A DNA stretch of 64,000 nt from positions 2,674,055 through 2,738,054 of the forward strand of contig NZ_JQMQ01000005.1 in assembly GCF_000744815.1 (NCBI RefSeq), written 5' to 3'. This DNA is from Phaeacidiphilus oryzae TH49 (GTDB taxonomy: Bacteria; Actinomycetota; Actinomycetes; Streptomycetales; Streptomycetaceae). Below the pieces are notes generated by a model. That model worked only from the letters and a program-made list of their open reading frames with translations. It ran no database searches and was not told the DNA's origin. Numbering within the stretch: position 1 is the first letter of the stretch; each line of letters begins with the position of its first letter. Shown one piece after another: positions 18,715-26,249 of the stretch. The translations under genes were made by a program, and so were the position numbers.

Positions 18715-19158
18715 GTGTCCCAGAACGTCGGCGAGCCCGATACGCAGACCCCCGACACGAAGGCTGTAGACACTCAAGACTTCGTCGAGGTCCGGTTGCC
18801 CGCGGCGGGGGCATACCTCTCCGTACTCCGCACCGCGACGGCCGGCTTGGCGGCCCGTCTCGACTTCACCCTCGACGAGATCGAGGACCTTCGCATCGCC
18901 GTGGACGAGGCCTGCGCCATCCTGCTCCAGCAGGCGGTCCCCGGCTCGGTGCTGTCCTGTGTCTTCCGCCTGGTCGGCGACGCCCTTCGGGTGACCGTCT
19001 CGGCGCCGACCACGGACGGCCGGGCGCCCGAGCGCGACACCTTCGCCTGGACGGTGCTCACCGCGCTGGCCGGCGAGGTCGAGTCCTCGGTCTCGGACGA
19101 TCGGACCGTCAGCATCAGCCTGCACAAGAAGCGCGGTGCGGGCCCCGGCCAGCCGTGA
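18715..19158 (+). CDS. RsbW-like anti-sigma factor, partner of SigH
   Basis: 147-residue GHKL-type anti-sigma regulatory protein. FVEVRLPAAGAYLSVLRT and EIEDLRIAVDEACAILL carry the N-box region of RsbW/SpoIIAB kinases; the C-terminal half is VSISLHKKRG. It should bind and silence the SigB/SigF-type sigma factor encoded next. GTG 18715 follows GGAGG by 5 bp. Position and sequence match the PrsH/UshX type beside sigH in Streptomyces (recalled). Confidence 0.87.
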   Translation: MSQNVGEPDTQTPDTKAVDTQDFVEVRLPAAGAYLSVLRTATAGLAARLDFTLDEIEDLRIAVDEACAILLQQAVPGSVLSCVFRLVGDALRVTVSAPTTDGRAPERDTFAWTVLTALAGEVESSVSDDRTVSISLHKKRGAGPGQP

Positions 19159-19209
19159 CCCCGCCCGCTGGGTGCGGCACGGTAGAGACGCAGACGTAAG
19201 GACGCACTG

Positions 19210-20253
19210 GTGACAGCCTTGGACCGGCCGGGCCCGCCCACGCCTGAACGGCGCTGGGACGGCCCTCGCACGCTGCCCAACCAGTCGTCCCCTTCGGTGG
19301 ACGAGAAGGCGGAGGAGAGCATGTCGGGCGAGCAGCGGGAGCACCCCGTAGGCCCCGAACGCCCCGAGCAGCGCGAGCCGGCGGAGGCCGCGCCCACCAC
19401 GGAGGCCGCCCCCGCGGAGGCCGCGACCCCCGCGGAGGTCGCCGAGGCCGCCGAGGTCGTGGCCGCGGCCTCGGCCGTCGGCCGCGGCGGCCACGGCGCC
19501 CCGGACCGCGCCGCGGCCCGGGCGCTCTTCGTGCGCCTCAGCGGTCTGCCGGAGGGCTCCCCGGAGCGGGTGGAACTGCGCAATCAGCTGGTGCGGATGC
19601 ACATCCCGCTGGTCGAGCACCTGGCCCGGCGGTTCCGCAACCGCGGCGAGCCGCTGGACGACCTGACGCAGGTCGCCACCATCGGCCTGATCAAGTCGGT
19701 CGACCGCTTCGACCCCGAGCGCGGGGTGGAGTTCTCGACCTACGCCACGCCGACCATCGTCGGCGAGATCAAGCGCCACTTCCGGGACAAGGGGTGGGCG
19801 GTCCGCGTCCCCCGCCGCCTCCAGGAGCTGCGCCTCGCCCTGACCAGCGCCACCGGCGAGCTCTCCCAGCAGCACGGCCGCTCACCCACCGTCCACGAGC
19901 TGGCCGAGCGGCTCGGCATCTCGGAGGAGGAGGTGCTGGAGGGCCTGGAGTCCGCCAACGCGTACTCCACCCTCTCCCTCGACGTCCCGGACACGGACGA
20001 CGAGTCCCCCGCGGTCGCCGACACGCTGGGCGCCGAGGACGACGCGCTGGAGGGGGTCGAGTACCGCGAGTCCCTCAAGCCGCTGCTCGCCCAACTCCCG
20101 CCCCGGGAGCAGAAGATCCTGGTCCTCCGCTTCTTCCGGAACATGACCCAGTCCCAGATCGCCCAGGAGGTCGGCATCTCCCAGATGCACGTCTCCCGCC
20201 TGCTCGCCCGGACGCTGGCCCAGCTCCGCGAGAAGCTGCTGGTCGAGGAGTAG
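19210..20253 (+). CDS. sigH: Stress/development sigma factor, SigB/SigF family (SigH type)
   Basis: Group 3 sigma factor. An Ala/Glu-rich N-terminal region (about 45-95) is followed by sigma-2 (NQLVRMHIPLVEHLARRF and DLTQVATIGLIKSVDRFD), sigma-3 (GRSPTVHELAERLGISEEEV) and sigma-4 (RFFRNMTQSQIAQEVGISQM). GTG 19210 gives 347 residues. An internal ATG at 19321 has a much better GGAGGAG site and would give 310 residues. SigH in S. coelicolor is made as several isoforms, so both starts may be used. It is probably co-transcribed with the anti-sigma gene 51 bp upstream. Confidence 0.92.
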   Translation: MTALDRPGPPTPERRWDGPRTLPNQSSPSVDEKAEESMSGEQREHPVGPERPEQREPAEAAPTTEAAPAEAATPAEVAEAAEVVAAASAVGRGGHGAPDRAAARALFVRLSGLPEGSPERVELRNQLVRMHIPLVEHLARRFRNRGEPLDDLTQVATIGLIKSVDRFDPERGVEFSTYATPTIVGEIKRHFRDKGWAVRVPRRLQELRLALTSATGELSQQHGRSPTVHELAERLGISEEEVLEGLESANAYSTLSLDVPDTDDESPAVADTLGAEDDALEGVEYRESLKPLLAQLPPREQKILVLRFFRNMTQSQIAQEVGISQMHVSRLLARTLAQLREKLLVEE

Positions 20254-20255
20254 CC

Positions 20256-20280
20256 CCGGGATTCGCCCGGCGAATCCCGG
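20256..20280. terminator. Bidirectional hairpin terminator between sigH and a membrane gene
   Basis: Perfect 11-bp inverted repeat CCGGGATTCGC (20256-20266) and GCGAATCCCGG (20270-20280) with a 3-nt loop, immediately after the sigH stop and just before the end of the convergent gene. Confidence 0.7.
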
Positions 20281-20285
20281 CGGCG

Positions 20286-20768
20286 CTACGCCTCAGGCCA
20301 CAGCGCGCGCGTCGAGCGGGGGTGGAGGAGCAGCACGATGCCGGCCACGCCGACCAGCCCCACCAGGACGCCGATCGCCTTCATCGCGCCCCCGGTCTGC
20401 CACCCGAAGTAGGTGACGGCCAGGCACAGGGTGTCGATCAGCACCGCCGGACTCCGCCCCCACCGCCGCAGCCGCAGCAGCGCCCGGCCCGCCAGCAGCG
20501 GCAGCAGTCCCATCAGCAGCACGATGACCCCGCCGAACTCGGTCAGCCCGACCCCGGTGTGGGTGCGGCTCACCAGTCCTTCGACTATCTGGTAGACCCC
20601 CCATCCGGCCAGCGCCGCGCCCTGCAGGAAGGCCAGCGACGCCCCGGCGACCAGCGTCCACGGCCGGCCGCCGGCGTCGCGCGTGGGGGAGGCGTTCGAA
20701 CCCGCGGTACCCGCGGAGCCCGCGGTGCCCGGGGAACCGGTAGAGGGGGAGGCTGCGTTGGCGGTCAC
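20286..20768 (-). CDS. Small integral membrane protein, function unknown
   Basis: 160 residues with a Ser/Thr/Gly/Ala-rich N-terminal 35 residues, then four hydrophobic segments (about 40-60, 75-93, 108-125 and 130-150), including GGVIVLLMGLLPLLAGRALL and IGVLVGLVGVAGIVLLL. No catalytic motif is seen. It is a conserved neighbour of sigH and the lipid kinase gene in Streptomyces (recalled). GTG start; it is divergent from the lipid kinase gene. Confidence 0.75.
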   Translation of the reverse strand: MTANAASPSTGSPGTAGSAGTAGSNASPTRDAGGRPWTLVAGASLAFLQGAALAGWGVYQIVEGLVSRTHTGVGLTEFGGVIVLLMGLLPLLAGRALLRLRRWGRSPAVLIDTLCLAVTYFGWQTGGAMKAIGVLVGLVGVAGIVLLLHPRSTRALWPEA

Positions 20769-20840
20769 CCCAGCAGACTACGCTCCCCGACCCCCGCACC
20801 CGTCGCCCCCCGGTACCAACCGGTAGGTAATCTGAAGGGC

Positions 20841-21785
20841 ATGCGTGCACTCCTGGTCGTCAACCCGAAGGCGACCACCACGAGCGGGCGGACCAGGGAC
20901 GTACTCGCGCATGCCCTCGCGAGCGACCTGAAGCTGGAGGTGGCGACCACCGCCTATCGCGGCCACGCCCGCGACCTGGCGCGGGACGCCGTCGCGGACC
21001 GGGTCGACCTGGTGGTCTCGCTCGGCGGCGACGGCACCGTCAACGAGGTGGTCAACGGACTGCTCGCGGACGGTCCGCGCCCGAACCTGCCGCGGCTGGC
21101 CGTCGTCCCCGGCGGCTCGACCAATGTCTTCGCCCGCGCGCTGGGCCTGCCCAACGACCCGGTGGAGTCGACCGGCATCCTGCTGGACGCCCTCAACTCC
21201 GGCCGGGAGCGCGCGATCGGGCTCGGCCTGGCCTCCTCCGAGGGGCTGCCGGACCGCTGGTTCACCTTCACCGCCGGCTTCGGCTTCGACGCCGCCGTGG
21301 TCGGCCGGGTCGAGCAGCACCGCAAGAACGGCCGCCGCTCCACCCACGGCCTCTACGTCGACCAGGCGGTGCGGCACTTCTTCGGCGAGGGGCGGCGCCG
21401 CAAGGAAGGGCCGATCACCCTGGAGTTCCCGGGCGAGGACCCGGTCCCGGGCCTCTCCCTGGCCATAGTGAGCAACACCTCGCCCTGGACCTTCCTCGGC
21501 AACCGCCCGGTCTACGCCTCGCCGGAGGCCTCCTTCGAGACCGACCTGGACGTCTTCGGGTTGACCCGGCTGTCAGTGCTGCGCACGCTCCGTACTCTCC
21601 CCCAACTGCTCGACGGCGAGGCGCCCGGACCGCGCGGTAAGTACGTGGTGGCCTACCACGATCTGCCGTCCTTCACCTTGCAATCGCAGGAATCCACACC
21701 GTTCCAGGTGGACGGCGACCACCTTGGAGAGCGGAAGAAGGTCAGTTTCACAGGCGTGCGACAGGCACTGCGTGTGATTGTGTGA
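20841..21785 (+). CDS. Diacylglycerol/lipid kinase family protein
   Basis: 314-residue DAGK-catalytic-domain protein. ALLVVNPKATTTSGRT begins the nucleotide-binding fold. VSLGGDGTVNEVVNGLL is the GGDGT motif, and VVPGGSTNVFARALGLP is the second conserved block. FTFTAGFGFDAAVVGRVE and IVSNTSPWTFLGNRP follow, as in YegS-like lipid kinases. It probably phosphorylates a lipid at the membrane. ATG 20841 follows GAAGGG. Confidence 0.9.
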   Translation: MRALLVVNPKATTTSGRTRDVLAHALASDLKLEVATTAYRGHARDLARDAVADRVDLVVSLGGDGTVNEVVNGLLADGPRPNLPRLAVVPGGSTNVFARALGLPNDPVESTGILLDALNSGRERAIGLGLASSEGLPDRWFTFTAGFGFDAAVVGRVEQHRKNGRRSTHGLYVDQAVRHFFGEGRRRKEGPITLEFPGEDPVPGLSLAIVSNTSPWTFLGNRPVYASPEASFETDLDVFGLTRLSVLRTLRTLPQLLDGEAPGPRGKYVVAYHDLPSFTLQSQESTPFQVDGDHLGERKKVSFTGVRQALRVIV

Positions 21786-21788
21786 CCG

Positions 21789-21808
21789 CCAGGGCCTTTC
21801 GGCCTTGG
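21789..21808 (+). terminator. Hairpin terminator after the lipid kinase gene
   Basis: 8-bp stem CCAGGGCC (21789-21796) and GGCCTTGG (21801-21808) with one G-T pair and loop TTTC, directly after the stop codon. Confidence 0.5.
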
Positions 21809-22143
21809 ACTCGAACGTCCAACCGGGCATCACTCCATCGAAGTACAGGGTGTGACCTAAGCGACACCAAGGATTCAAAATTTCCTTCCTGTAGGGGGTT
21901 GTATCCGAGGCCGAGGTTTGCGAACCTCTACATGGCGATCGGGACGGCGACACGATCGATCACAGCGATCGATCGGCAGGCCACCCGAATCGTCCGAATC
22001 CACCGCATCGCAGCACGTGCCCAGCCCCCACCCGGGGCCATGGCCCGTCTCCGCGTCCGGATTCGTGAAAGCGTTCACATTCACAAGCCACCATTCAGAG
22101 TGTCGTGCGGGAGAGACCCGCCGGCAGGAGGAGTTGGACCACC
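21809..22143 (+). promoter_or_regulatory. Long wblE leader with several palindromes
   Basis: This 335-bp stretch has no gene I can support and is lower in GC than the flanks, as expected of a promoter region. It holds two GATCGATC palindromes (within 21953-21973) and the inverted repeat GTGAA-AGCG-TTCAC (22065-22078). I cannot assign a sigma factor or regulator to any of these. The ribosome-binding site GGAGGAG (22127-22133) closes it. Confidence 0.4.
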
Positions 22144-22395
22144 ATGGACTGGCGCCACCGCGCTGTCTGCCGCGAAGAAGACCCTGAGCTGTTCTTCCCG
22201 ATCGGCAACACTGGTCCCGCCCTGCTGCAGATCGAAGAAGCGAAGGCCGTGTGCCGTCGCTGCCCGGTCATGGAGCAGTGTCTGCAGTGGGCCCTGGAGA
22301 CCGGTCAGGACGCCGGTGTGTGGGGTGGCATGAGCGAGGACGAGCGTCGTGCGATGAAGCGCCGCGCTGCCCGCAACCGCGCCCGCACCGCCTGA
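22144..22395 (+). CDS. wblE: WhiB-like iron-sulfur transcription factor
   Basis: 83-residue Wbl protein. The four [4Fe-4S] ligands are Cys9, Cys37, Cys40 and Cys46 (C-x27-C-x2-C-x5-C). The GVWGG turn and the basic C-terminal AT-hook-like tail (RRAMKRRAARNRAR) are present. It begins MDWRHRAVCREEDPELFF, as in WblE/WhiB1, and acts with the housekeeping sigma factor. ATG 22144 has GGAGGAG upstream. It sits between the lipid kinase and the PAS kinase, the position of wblE in S. coelicolor (recalled). Confidence 0.92.
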   Translation: MDWRHRAVCREEDPELFFPIGNTGPALLQIEEAKAVCRRCPVMEQCLQWALETGQDAGVWGGMSEDERRAMKRRAARNRARTA

Positions 22396-22639
22396 CCCGA
22401 CTAGCCGAACACGCTGACGCGGCGTCAACTCGCCGCAGCAGCGGTCGGATTCGGATCCGGGTCAGATCGGATCCGGCGAACGACAGATCAACAGATCAAC
22501 AGATGATCGAGGCGAGGCCCGCTGTTCAGGCCCCGCCTTTCGAAGCCCGCCGGGCACCGCGCCGGATCCTGAATCCGGGGCGCGTCCCCGGAGGGGCGAC
22601 CCGCGCGGCCCCCTGGTGCCGATGGTTTGATACCGTCGG
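22396..22639. other. Noncoding gap after wblE
   Basis: No gene is supported here. The stretch holds a short tandem array of an 8-mer, ACAGATCA, three times with one change (22483-22506), and several GGATCCGG-like words. The approximate inverted repeat GGT-TTGAT-ACC at 22624-22634 lies just before the predicted small RNA. Confidence 0.4.
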
Positions 22640-22785
22640 GTACGTAGGGGCGCCCCACGGGGCACCAGCGGGACTGACCCGCACCGAGAGCCCCTGCTCC
22701 GGCCGACTCCCCCCGACGGCCGGAGCAGGTTTGAGAGGCCCTGCCGACCCTCCCCCCCGGTCGGCAGGGCCTCGCTTTCGTTCTC
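22640..22785 (+). ncRNA. Candidate small RNA with tandem terminal hairpins (scr5239-like)
   Basis: In the convergent gap between wblE and the PAS kinase, a highly structured stretch reads as four stem-loops. They are GGCGCCCC/GGGGCACC near 22649-22667, GCGGG/CCCGC near 22668-22682, a perfect 13-bp stem at 22693-22705/22717-22729, and a perfect 15-bp stem at 22735-22749/22759-22773. The last is followed by GCTTTCGTT on the plus strand, which sets orientation. S. coelicolor has a conserved 159-nt small RNA, scr5239, named after the kinase gene SCO5239, so a homologue here is plausible. The 5' end is a guess and the promoter is not clear. Confidence 0.55.
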
Positions 22786-22858
22786 CGGGCCCGCAGGCCG
22801 CGGGCCGCAGGCCGCGCCCACCAGCCCGCACCACGAGGGCTCGCGGGCACCGGCGCCC

Positions 22859-24316
22859 TCAGTCCAGCGGCACGTCCAGGACCACCTTGGTGCCGCCCCC
22901 GGGCGCCGGGGTCATGTCGAAGCGGCCGAGGAGCTCCCCGGTCACCAGCGTGCGGACGATCTGCAGCCCCAGGTTTCCGGTCCGCTGCGGGTCGAAGCCC
23001 TCGGGCAGACCGCGGCCGTCGTCCTGGATGGTGATCAGCAGCCGCTTGCCGCCGCGCTCGGCGGAGACCTCGACGGTGCCGGAGTCCTTGGTCCCGTAGC
23101 CGTGCTCCAGGGCGTTCTGCAGCAGCTCGGTGAGGATCATCGCCAGCGGGGTGGCGACCGCCGCCGAGAGGATGCCGAAGCTTCCGCTGCGGCGCGCCCG
23201 CACCCGGCCGTCCTGGGAGAGCTCCATCACCATGCCGAGCACCCGGTCGGCGATCTCGTCGAAGGCGACCCGCTCGTCCAGGTTCTGCGACAGCGTCTCG
23301 TGGACGATGGCGATCGAGCCGACCCGGCGGACGGCCTCGTCCAGCGCCGCCCGGGCCGGGTCCGACTCCAGCCGGCGGGACTGCAGCCGCAGCAGGGCGG
23401 CCACCGTCTGCAGATTGTTCTTCACCCGGTGGTGGATCTCCCGGATGGTGGCGTCCTTGGTCATCAACTCGCGCTCGCGGCGGCGCAGTTCGGTGACGTC
23501 CCGGAGCAGCACCAGGGAGCCGATATGGGTGCCCTTGGGCTTCAGCGGGATGGCCCGCAGCTGGACCACCCCGTCCTTGGTCTCCACCTCGGTCTGCCGC
23601 GGGGCCCAGCCGCTGGCCAGCTTCACCAGCGCCTCGTGGACGGGGCCGCGGGCGGGCGCCAGCTCGGAGGTGAGCTTGCCCAGGTGGTTGCCGACCAGGT
23701 CGGCGGAGAGGCCGATCCGGTGGTAGGCGGAGACCGCGTTGGGGCTGGCGTAGGTGACCACCCCGTCCGCGTCCATCCGGATCAGGCCGTCGCCGACCCG
23801 CGGCGAGACGTCCATGTCGGCCTGCTCCCCCGGGAACGGGAAGGAGCCGGCCGCGATCATCTGCGCCAGGTCGGAGGCGGACTGGAGGTAGGTCAGCTCC
23901 AGCCGCGAGGGGGTGCGGACGGAGAGGAGGTTGGTGTTGCGGGCGATCACGCCGAGCACCCGCTCCCGGAAGAGGATCGGGATGGACTCGATGCGGACCG
24001 GCACCTCCTCCCGCCACTCCGGGTCGCCCTCCCGGACGATCCGGGCCTCGTCCAGCGCGGTGTCCAGCATCGGCCGCCGGCCGCGCGGCACCAGGTGGCC
24101 GACCATGTCGTCCTGGTACGAGGTGGGGCCGGTGTTGGGGCGCATCTGCGCGACGGAGACGTAGTGGGCGCCGTCCCGGGTGGGGACCCACAGCACGAGG
24201 TCGGCGAAGGAGAGGTCGGCGAGCAGCTGCCACTCGGAGACCAGCATGTGCAGCCACTCGACCTCTTCGCCGGTCAGGTCGGTGTGGTGGCGTACGAGTT
24301 CGCTCAGGGACGGCAT
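22859..24316 (-). CDS. PAS-domain sensor histidine kinase (HisKA_2 type), SCO5239-like
   Basis: 485-residue soluble kinase. The N-terminal domain begins MPSLSELVRHHTDLT and covers about 1-160, GAF-like; a PAS domain follows (about 175-280) with GLIRMDADGVVTYASPNAV. The phosphoacceptor is in TIREIHHRVKNNLQT (about 294), and the ATPase domain has LTELLQNALEHGY and IQDDGRGLPEGF. No membrane segments; a cytoplasmic signal is likely. No response regulator gene is adjacent. A DasR-like operator lies about 93 bp upstream of the start. Confidence 0.88.
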   Translation of the reverse strand: MPSLSELVRHHTDLTGEEVEWLHMLVSEWQLLADLSFADLVLWVPTRDGAHYVSVAQMRPNTGPTSYQDDMVGHLVPRGRRPMLDTALDEARIVREGDPEWREEVPVRIESIPILFRERVLGVIARNTNLLSVRTPSRLELTYLQSASDLAQMIAAGSFPFPGEQADMDVSPRVGDGLIRMDADGVVTYASPNAVSAYHRIGLSADLVGNHLGKLTSELAPARGPVHEALVKLASGWAPRQTEVETKDGVVQLRAIPLKPKGTHIGSLVLLRDVTELRRRERELMTKDATIREIHHRVKNNLQTVAALLRLQSRRLESDPARAALDEAVRRVGSIAIVHETLSQNLDERVAFDEIADRVLGMVMELSQDGRVRARRSGSFGILSAAVATPLAMILTELLQNALEHGYGTKDSGTVEVSAERGGKRLLITIQDDGRGLPEGFDPQRTGNLGLQIVRTLVTGELLGRFDMTPAPGGGTKVVLDVPLD

Positions 24317-24408
24317 GGGGGGAGCGTAACCGGGCGGCGCGGGGGCTGCGCGCGGGGCGCGGTCGGGCGGGGCCCGGAGAAGACCGCGTCAAGGGCTGGA
24401 CAACGCCA

Positions 24409-24424
24409 ATTGGTCTAGTCCACA
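24409..24424. promoter_or_regulatory. DasR-type operator (dre) upstream of the PAS kinase gene
   Basis: ATTGGTCTAGTCCACA closely matches the DasR consensus A(C/T)TGGTCTAGACCA(C/G/A)T, with two departures. It lies upstream of the leftward kinase gene and 5 kb from dasR. It suggests N-acetylglucosamine-linked control of the kinase. No rightward gene begins nearby. Confidence 0.6.
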
Positions 24425-24660
24425 ATGAGCTCTGCACAACTCGAGCGGGTCGGCCGCGTATCTGCCCTGACCGCGACCGGACCGCTCGACACCGTCGGCG
24501 CGAAGCGCCGCCGCGCGCGATCAGGCGGGCCCGCACACCCGCCGCGCACGGCCGGCGCGACTGTGGGCGCCGACGAGACCGGGCTGCGGTGCCGCGGAGG
24601 GCTGAGGGTCCCTCCTTGGCGCTGCAGCCCGTTGTTTTTGCGGGCCCGTAGTTCCCGCTT
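24425..24660. other. Noncoding gap before repeat copy C
   Basis: I see no gene. A weak open frame from 24425 has no ribosome-binding site and runs into repeat DNA. The stretch is GC-rich with short runs such as GTTGTTTTTGCGGGCC near 24631. Confidence 0.4.
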
Positions 24661-24760
24661 CGCGCAGTTCCCCGCGCCCCTGCGTTCGGCGCCGAAGGCG
24701 CGAATACAGGGGCGCGGGGAACTGCGCGGCCGACCCGCTACGGCGCCGCAGACGCCATCG
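24661..24760. repeat. GC-rich palindromic repeat, copy C (22-bp perfect arms)
   Basis: The 22-bp arm starting CGCGCAGTTCCCCGCGCCCC (24661-24682) is exactly repeated in inverted form at 24707-24728. An inner palindrome TTCGGCGCCGAA lies in the loop and an ACGGCGCCGCA tail near 24740. It lies between the kinase promoter region and the end of the SIS gene. It is the most regular copy of the family. Confidence 0.8.
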
Positions 24761-24779
24761 ACCAGCAGGCCGGAGTCCG

Positions 24780-25835
24780 TCAGTGCGTCTCCGTCACCTT
24801 CGCCAGCGCCCGCGGCGCGTCCGGGTCCTGGCCGCGGGCGATGGTGACCTCGTAGGCCAGCATCTGGAGCGGCAGGATCTCCAGGATCGGCTGGACCTCC
24901 TCCGCCAGCCCGCCCGGCAGGGCGAAGCCCGCCGAGGCCTGCGCGACCTGCGCCTCCGAGCCGATGACCACCAGGTCCGCGCCCCGCCCGCGCAGCCGGT
25001 CCAGCACCGGCTGCAGCGCCTCGCCGCCGCGGCCCTCGGTGACGATCGCGATCACCGGCGAGACGTTGTCCACCATCGCCAGCGGCCCGTGCAGCAGGTC
25101 GGCCCCGGAGAAGGAGAGGGCGGGGATGTAGCTGGTCTCCATCAGCTTGAGGGCGGCCTCCTTGGCCGTCGGGTAGCCGTACCCGCGGGAGGTCAGGACC
25201 AGCCGCTCCGCGAAGCGGTAGCGCTGGGCCAGCTCCTTCACCTCGGCGCCGCGCGCCAGCACGCCCTCGGCCAGCTCCGGCAGCTTCTCGGCGGCCGCCG
25301 CGTCGCCGCCCCGCAGGCCCTCGACGAAGAGGTAGAGCGCCAGGAGCTCGGCGGTGTAGGTCTTGGTCGCGGGCAGCGCCTTCTCCGGCCCGGCCAGCAC
25401 GTCGATGTGGAACTCGGAGACCTCGGCCAGCGGCGAGGCCGCGTTGTTGGTGACGGCGAGGGTGATCGCGCCGGCCTCCCGCGCGGCCTTGGTGGAGGCC
25501 ACCAGGTCGGGCGAACCGCCGGACTGACTGACCGTCACCACCAGGCAGTCGGTGAGGTCCTGCCTGGCGCCGTAGGCGGTGACCGTGGACATCGAGGCGA
25601 GGCCGGCCGGCAGGCCGAGCTGGATCTCCAGCAGGTACTTGGCGTAGAGCGCGGCGTTGTCGCTGGTGCCGCGGGCGGTGAGCTGGACGAACCGGGGCTT
25701 TCGCGCCGCGATCTCCTGGGCGATCCGCCGGATCTCCGGCGCGCCCTCCTGGAGGATGCGGCGGAGTACGGCCGGCTGCTCGGCCATCTCGGCGGCCATG
25801 ATGCGGCCGGGCGTCTGGCCGGAGGTTGCGGACAC
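24780..25835 (-). CDS. SIS-domain sugar isomerase/deaminase (glucosamine-6-phosphate type)
   Basis: 351-residue tandem SIS protein like the GlmS isomerase half and AgaS/NagB2. First SIS: ARGTSDNAALYAKYLL and VSQSGGSPDLVASTKAARE (phosphosugar-binding serines). Second: SRGYGYPTAKEAALKLMETS. It probably converts glucosamine-6-phosphate for glycolysis, downstream of chitobiose uptake. GTG 25835 was chosen because GGGAGG lies 7 bp upstream; longer frames have no site. It is divergent from dasA and shares the intergenic region with its operators, so DasR control is plausible. Confidence 0.85.
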   Translation of the reverse strand: MSATSGQTPGRIMAAEMAEQPAVLRRILQEGAPEIRRIAQEIAARKPRFVQLTARGTSDNAALYAKYLLEIQLGLPAGLASMSTVTAYGARQDLTDCLVVTVSQSGGSPDLVASTKAAREAGAITLAVTNNAASPLAEVSEFHIDVLAGPEKALPATKTYTAELLALYLFVEGLRGGDAAAAEKLPELAEGVLARGAEVKELAQRYRFAERLVLTSRGYGYPTAKEAALKLMETSYIPALSFSGADLLHGPLAMVDNVSPVIAIVTEGRGGEALQPVLDRLRGRGADLVVIGSEAQVAQASAGFALPGGLAEEVQPILEILPLQMLAYEVTIARGQDPDAPRALAKVTETH

Positions 25836-26195
25836 GGGAGCCTCCCGAACTGAGTCGTGCTGGTCAGGGCTGGCGGCCAGTCCGCACACGGGCCGCGTTT
25901 CAGCTCCGATCCTAAGGGCCCGTCCCGCCGGGGGCACATCGTCACTCCTCCACCTGGCGGCACCGGCCGGGCCGGCCCGGCCGCCCCCCGTGGACCGCCG
26001 CAGGCCGCCGTGGACCGCCGCAGACCATTGGCGCCTGCCGACGGGCCGGGCACGGCGGATCGGGTATCCGCGGACATTCCCCCCGCGAACGGCCTGAACG
26101 GGCGTCAGCAGCACATCCGACCAAGGGCGTTGACCCTCGCCCCAGGGCTCCGGTCAAGCGTTGATAACGGACCGCGCGAACCCTTGACGCTCCGC

Positions 26196-26235
26196 ATTGG
26201 TACGTGCCAACCTCCGTCCATTGGTCTACACCAAT
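26196..26235. promoter_or_regulatory. Two DasR-type operators upstream of dasA
   Basis: ATTGGTCTACACCAAT at 26220-26235 is a good dre site with perfect ATTGGT/ACCAAT arms, ending 14 bp before the dasA start codon. A weaker copy, ATTGGTACGTGCCAAC, lies exactly 24 bp upstream at 26196-26211. TTGACG (26184-26189) is the likely -35. The sites overlap the expected promoter and start region, as for a repressor. The rest of the gap 25836-26249 shows no gene. Confidence 0.75.
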
Positions 26236-26249
26236 CAACGGAGGATGCC

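Noticed and set aside
24425-24847. Possible 140-residue gene between the PAS kinase and SIS genes
   Set aside because: No ribosome-binding site, Arg/Pro/Ser-rich product, and it runs through repeat copy C into the SIS gene's 3' end.
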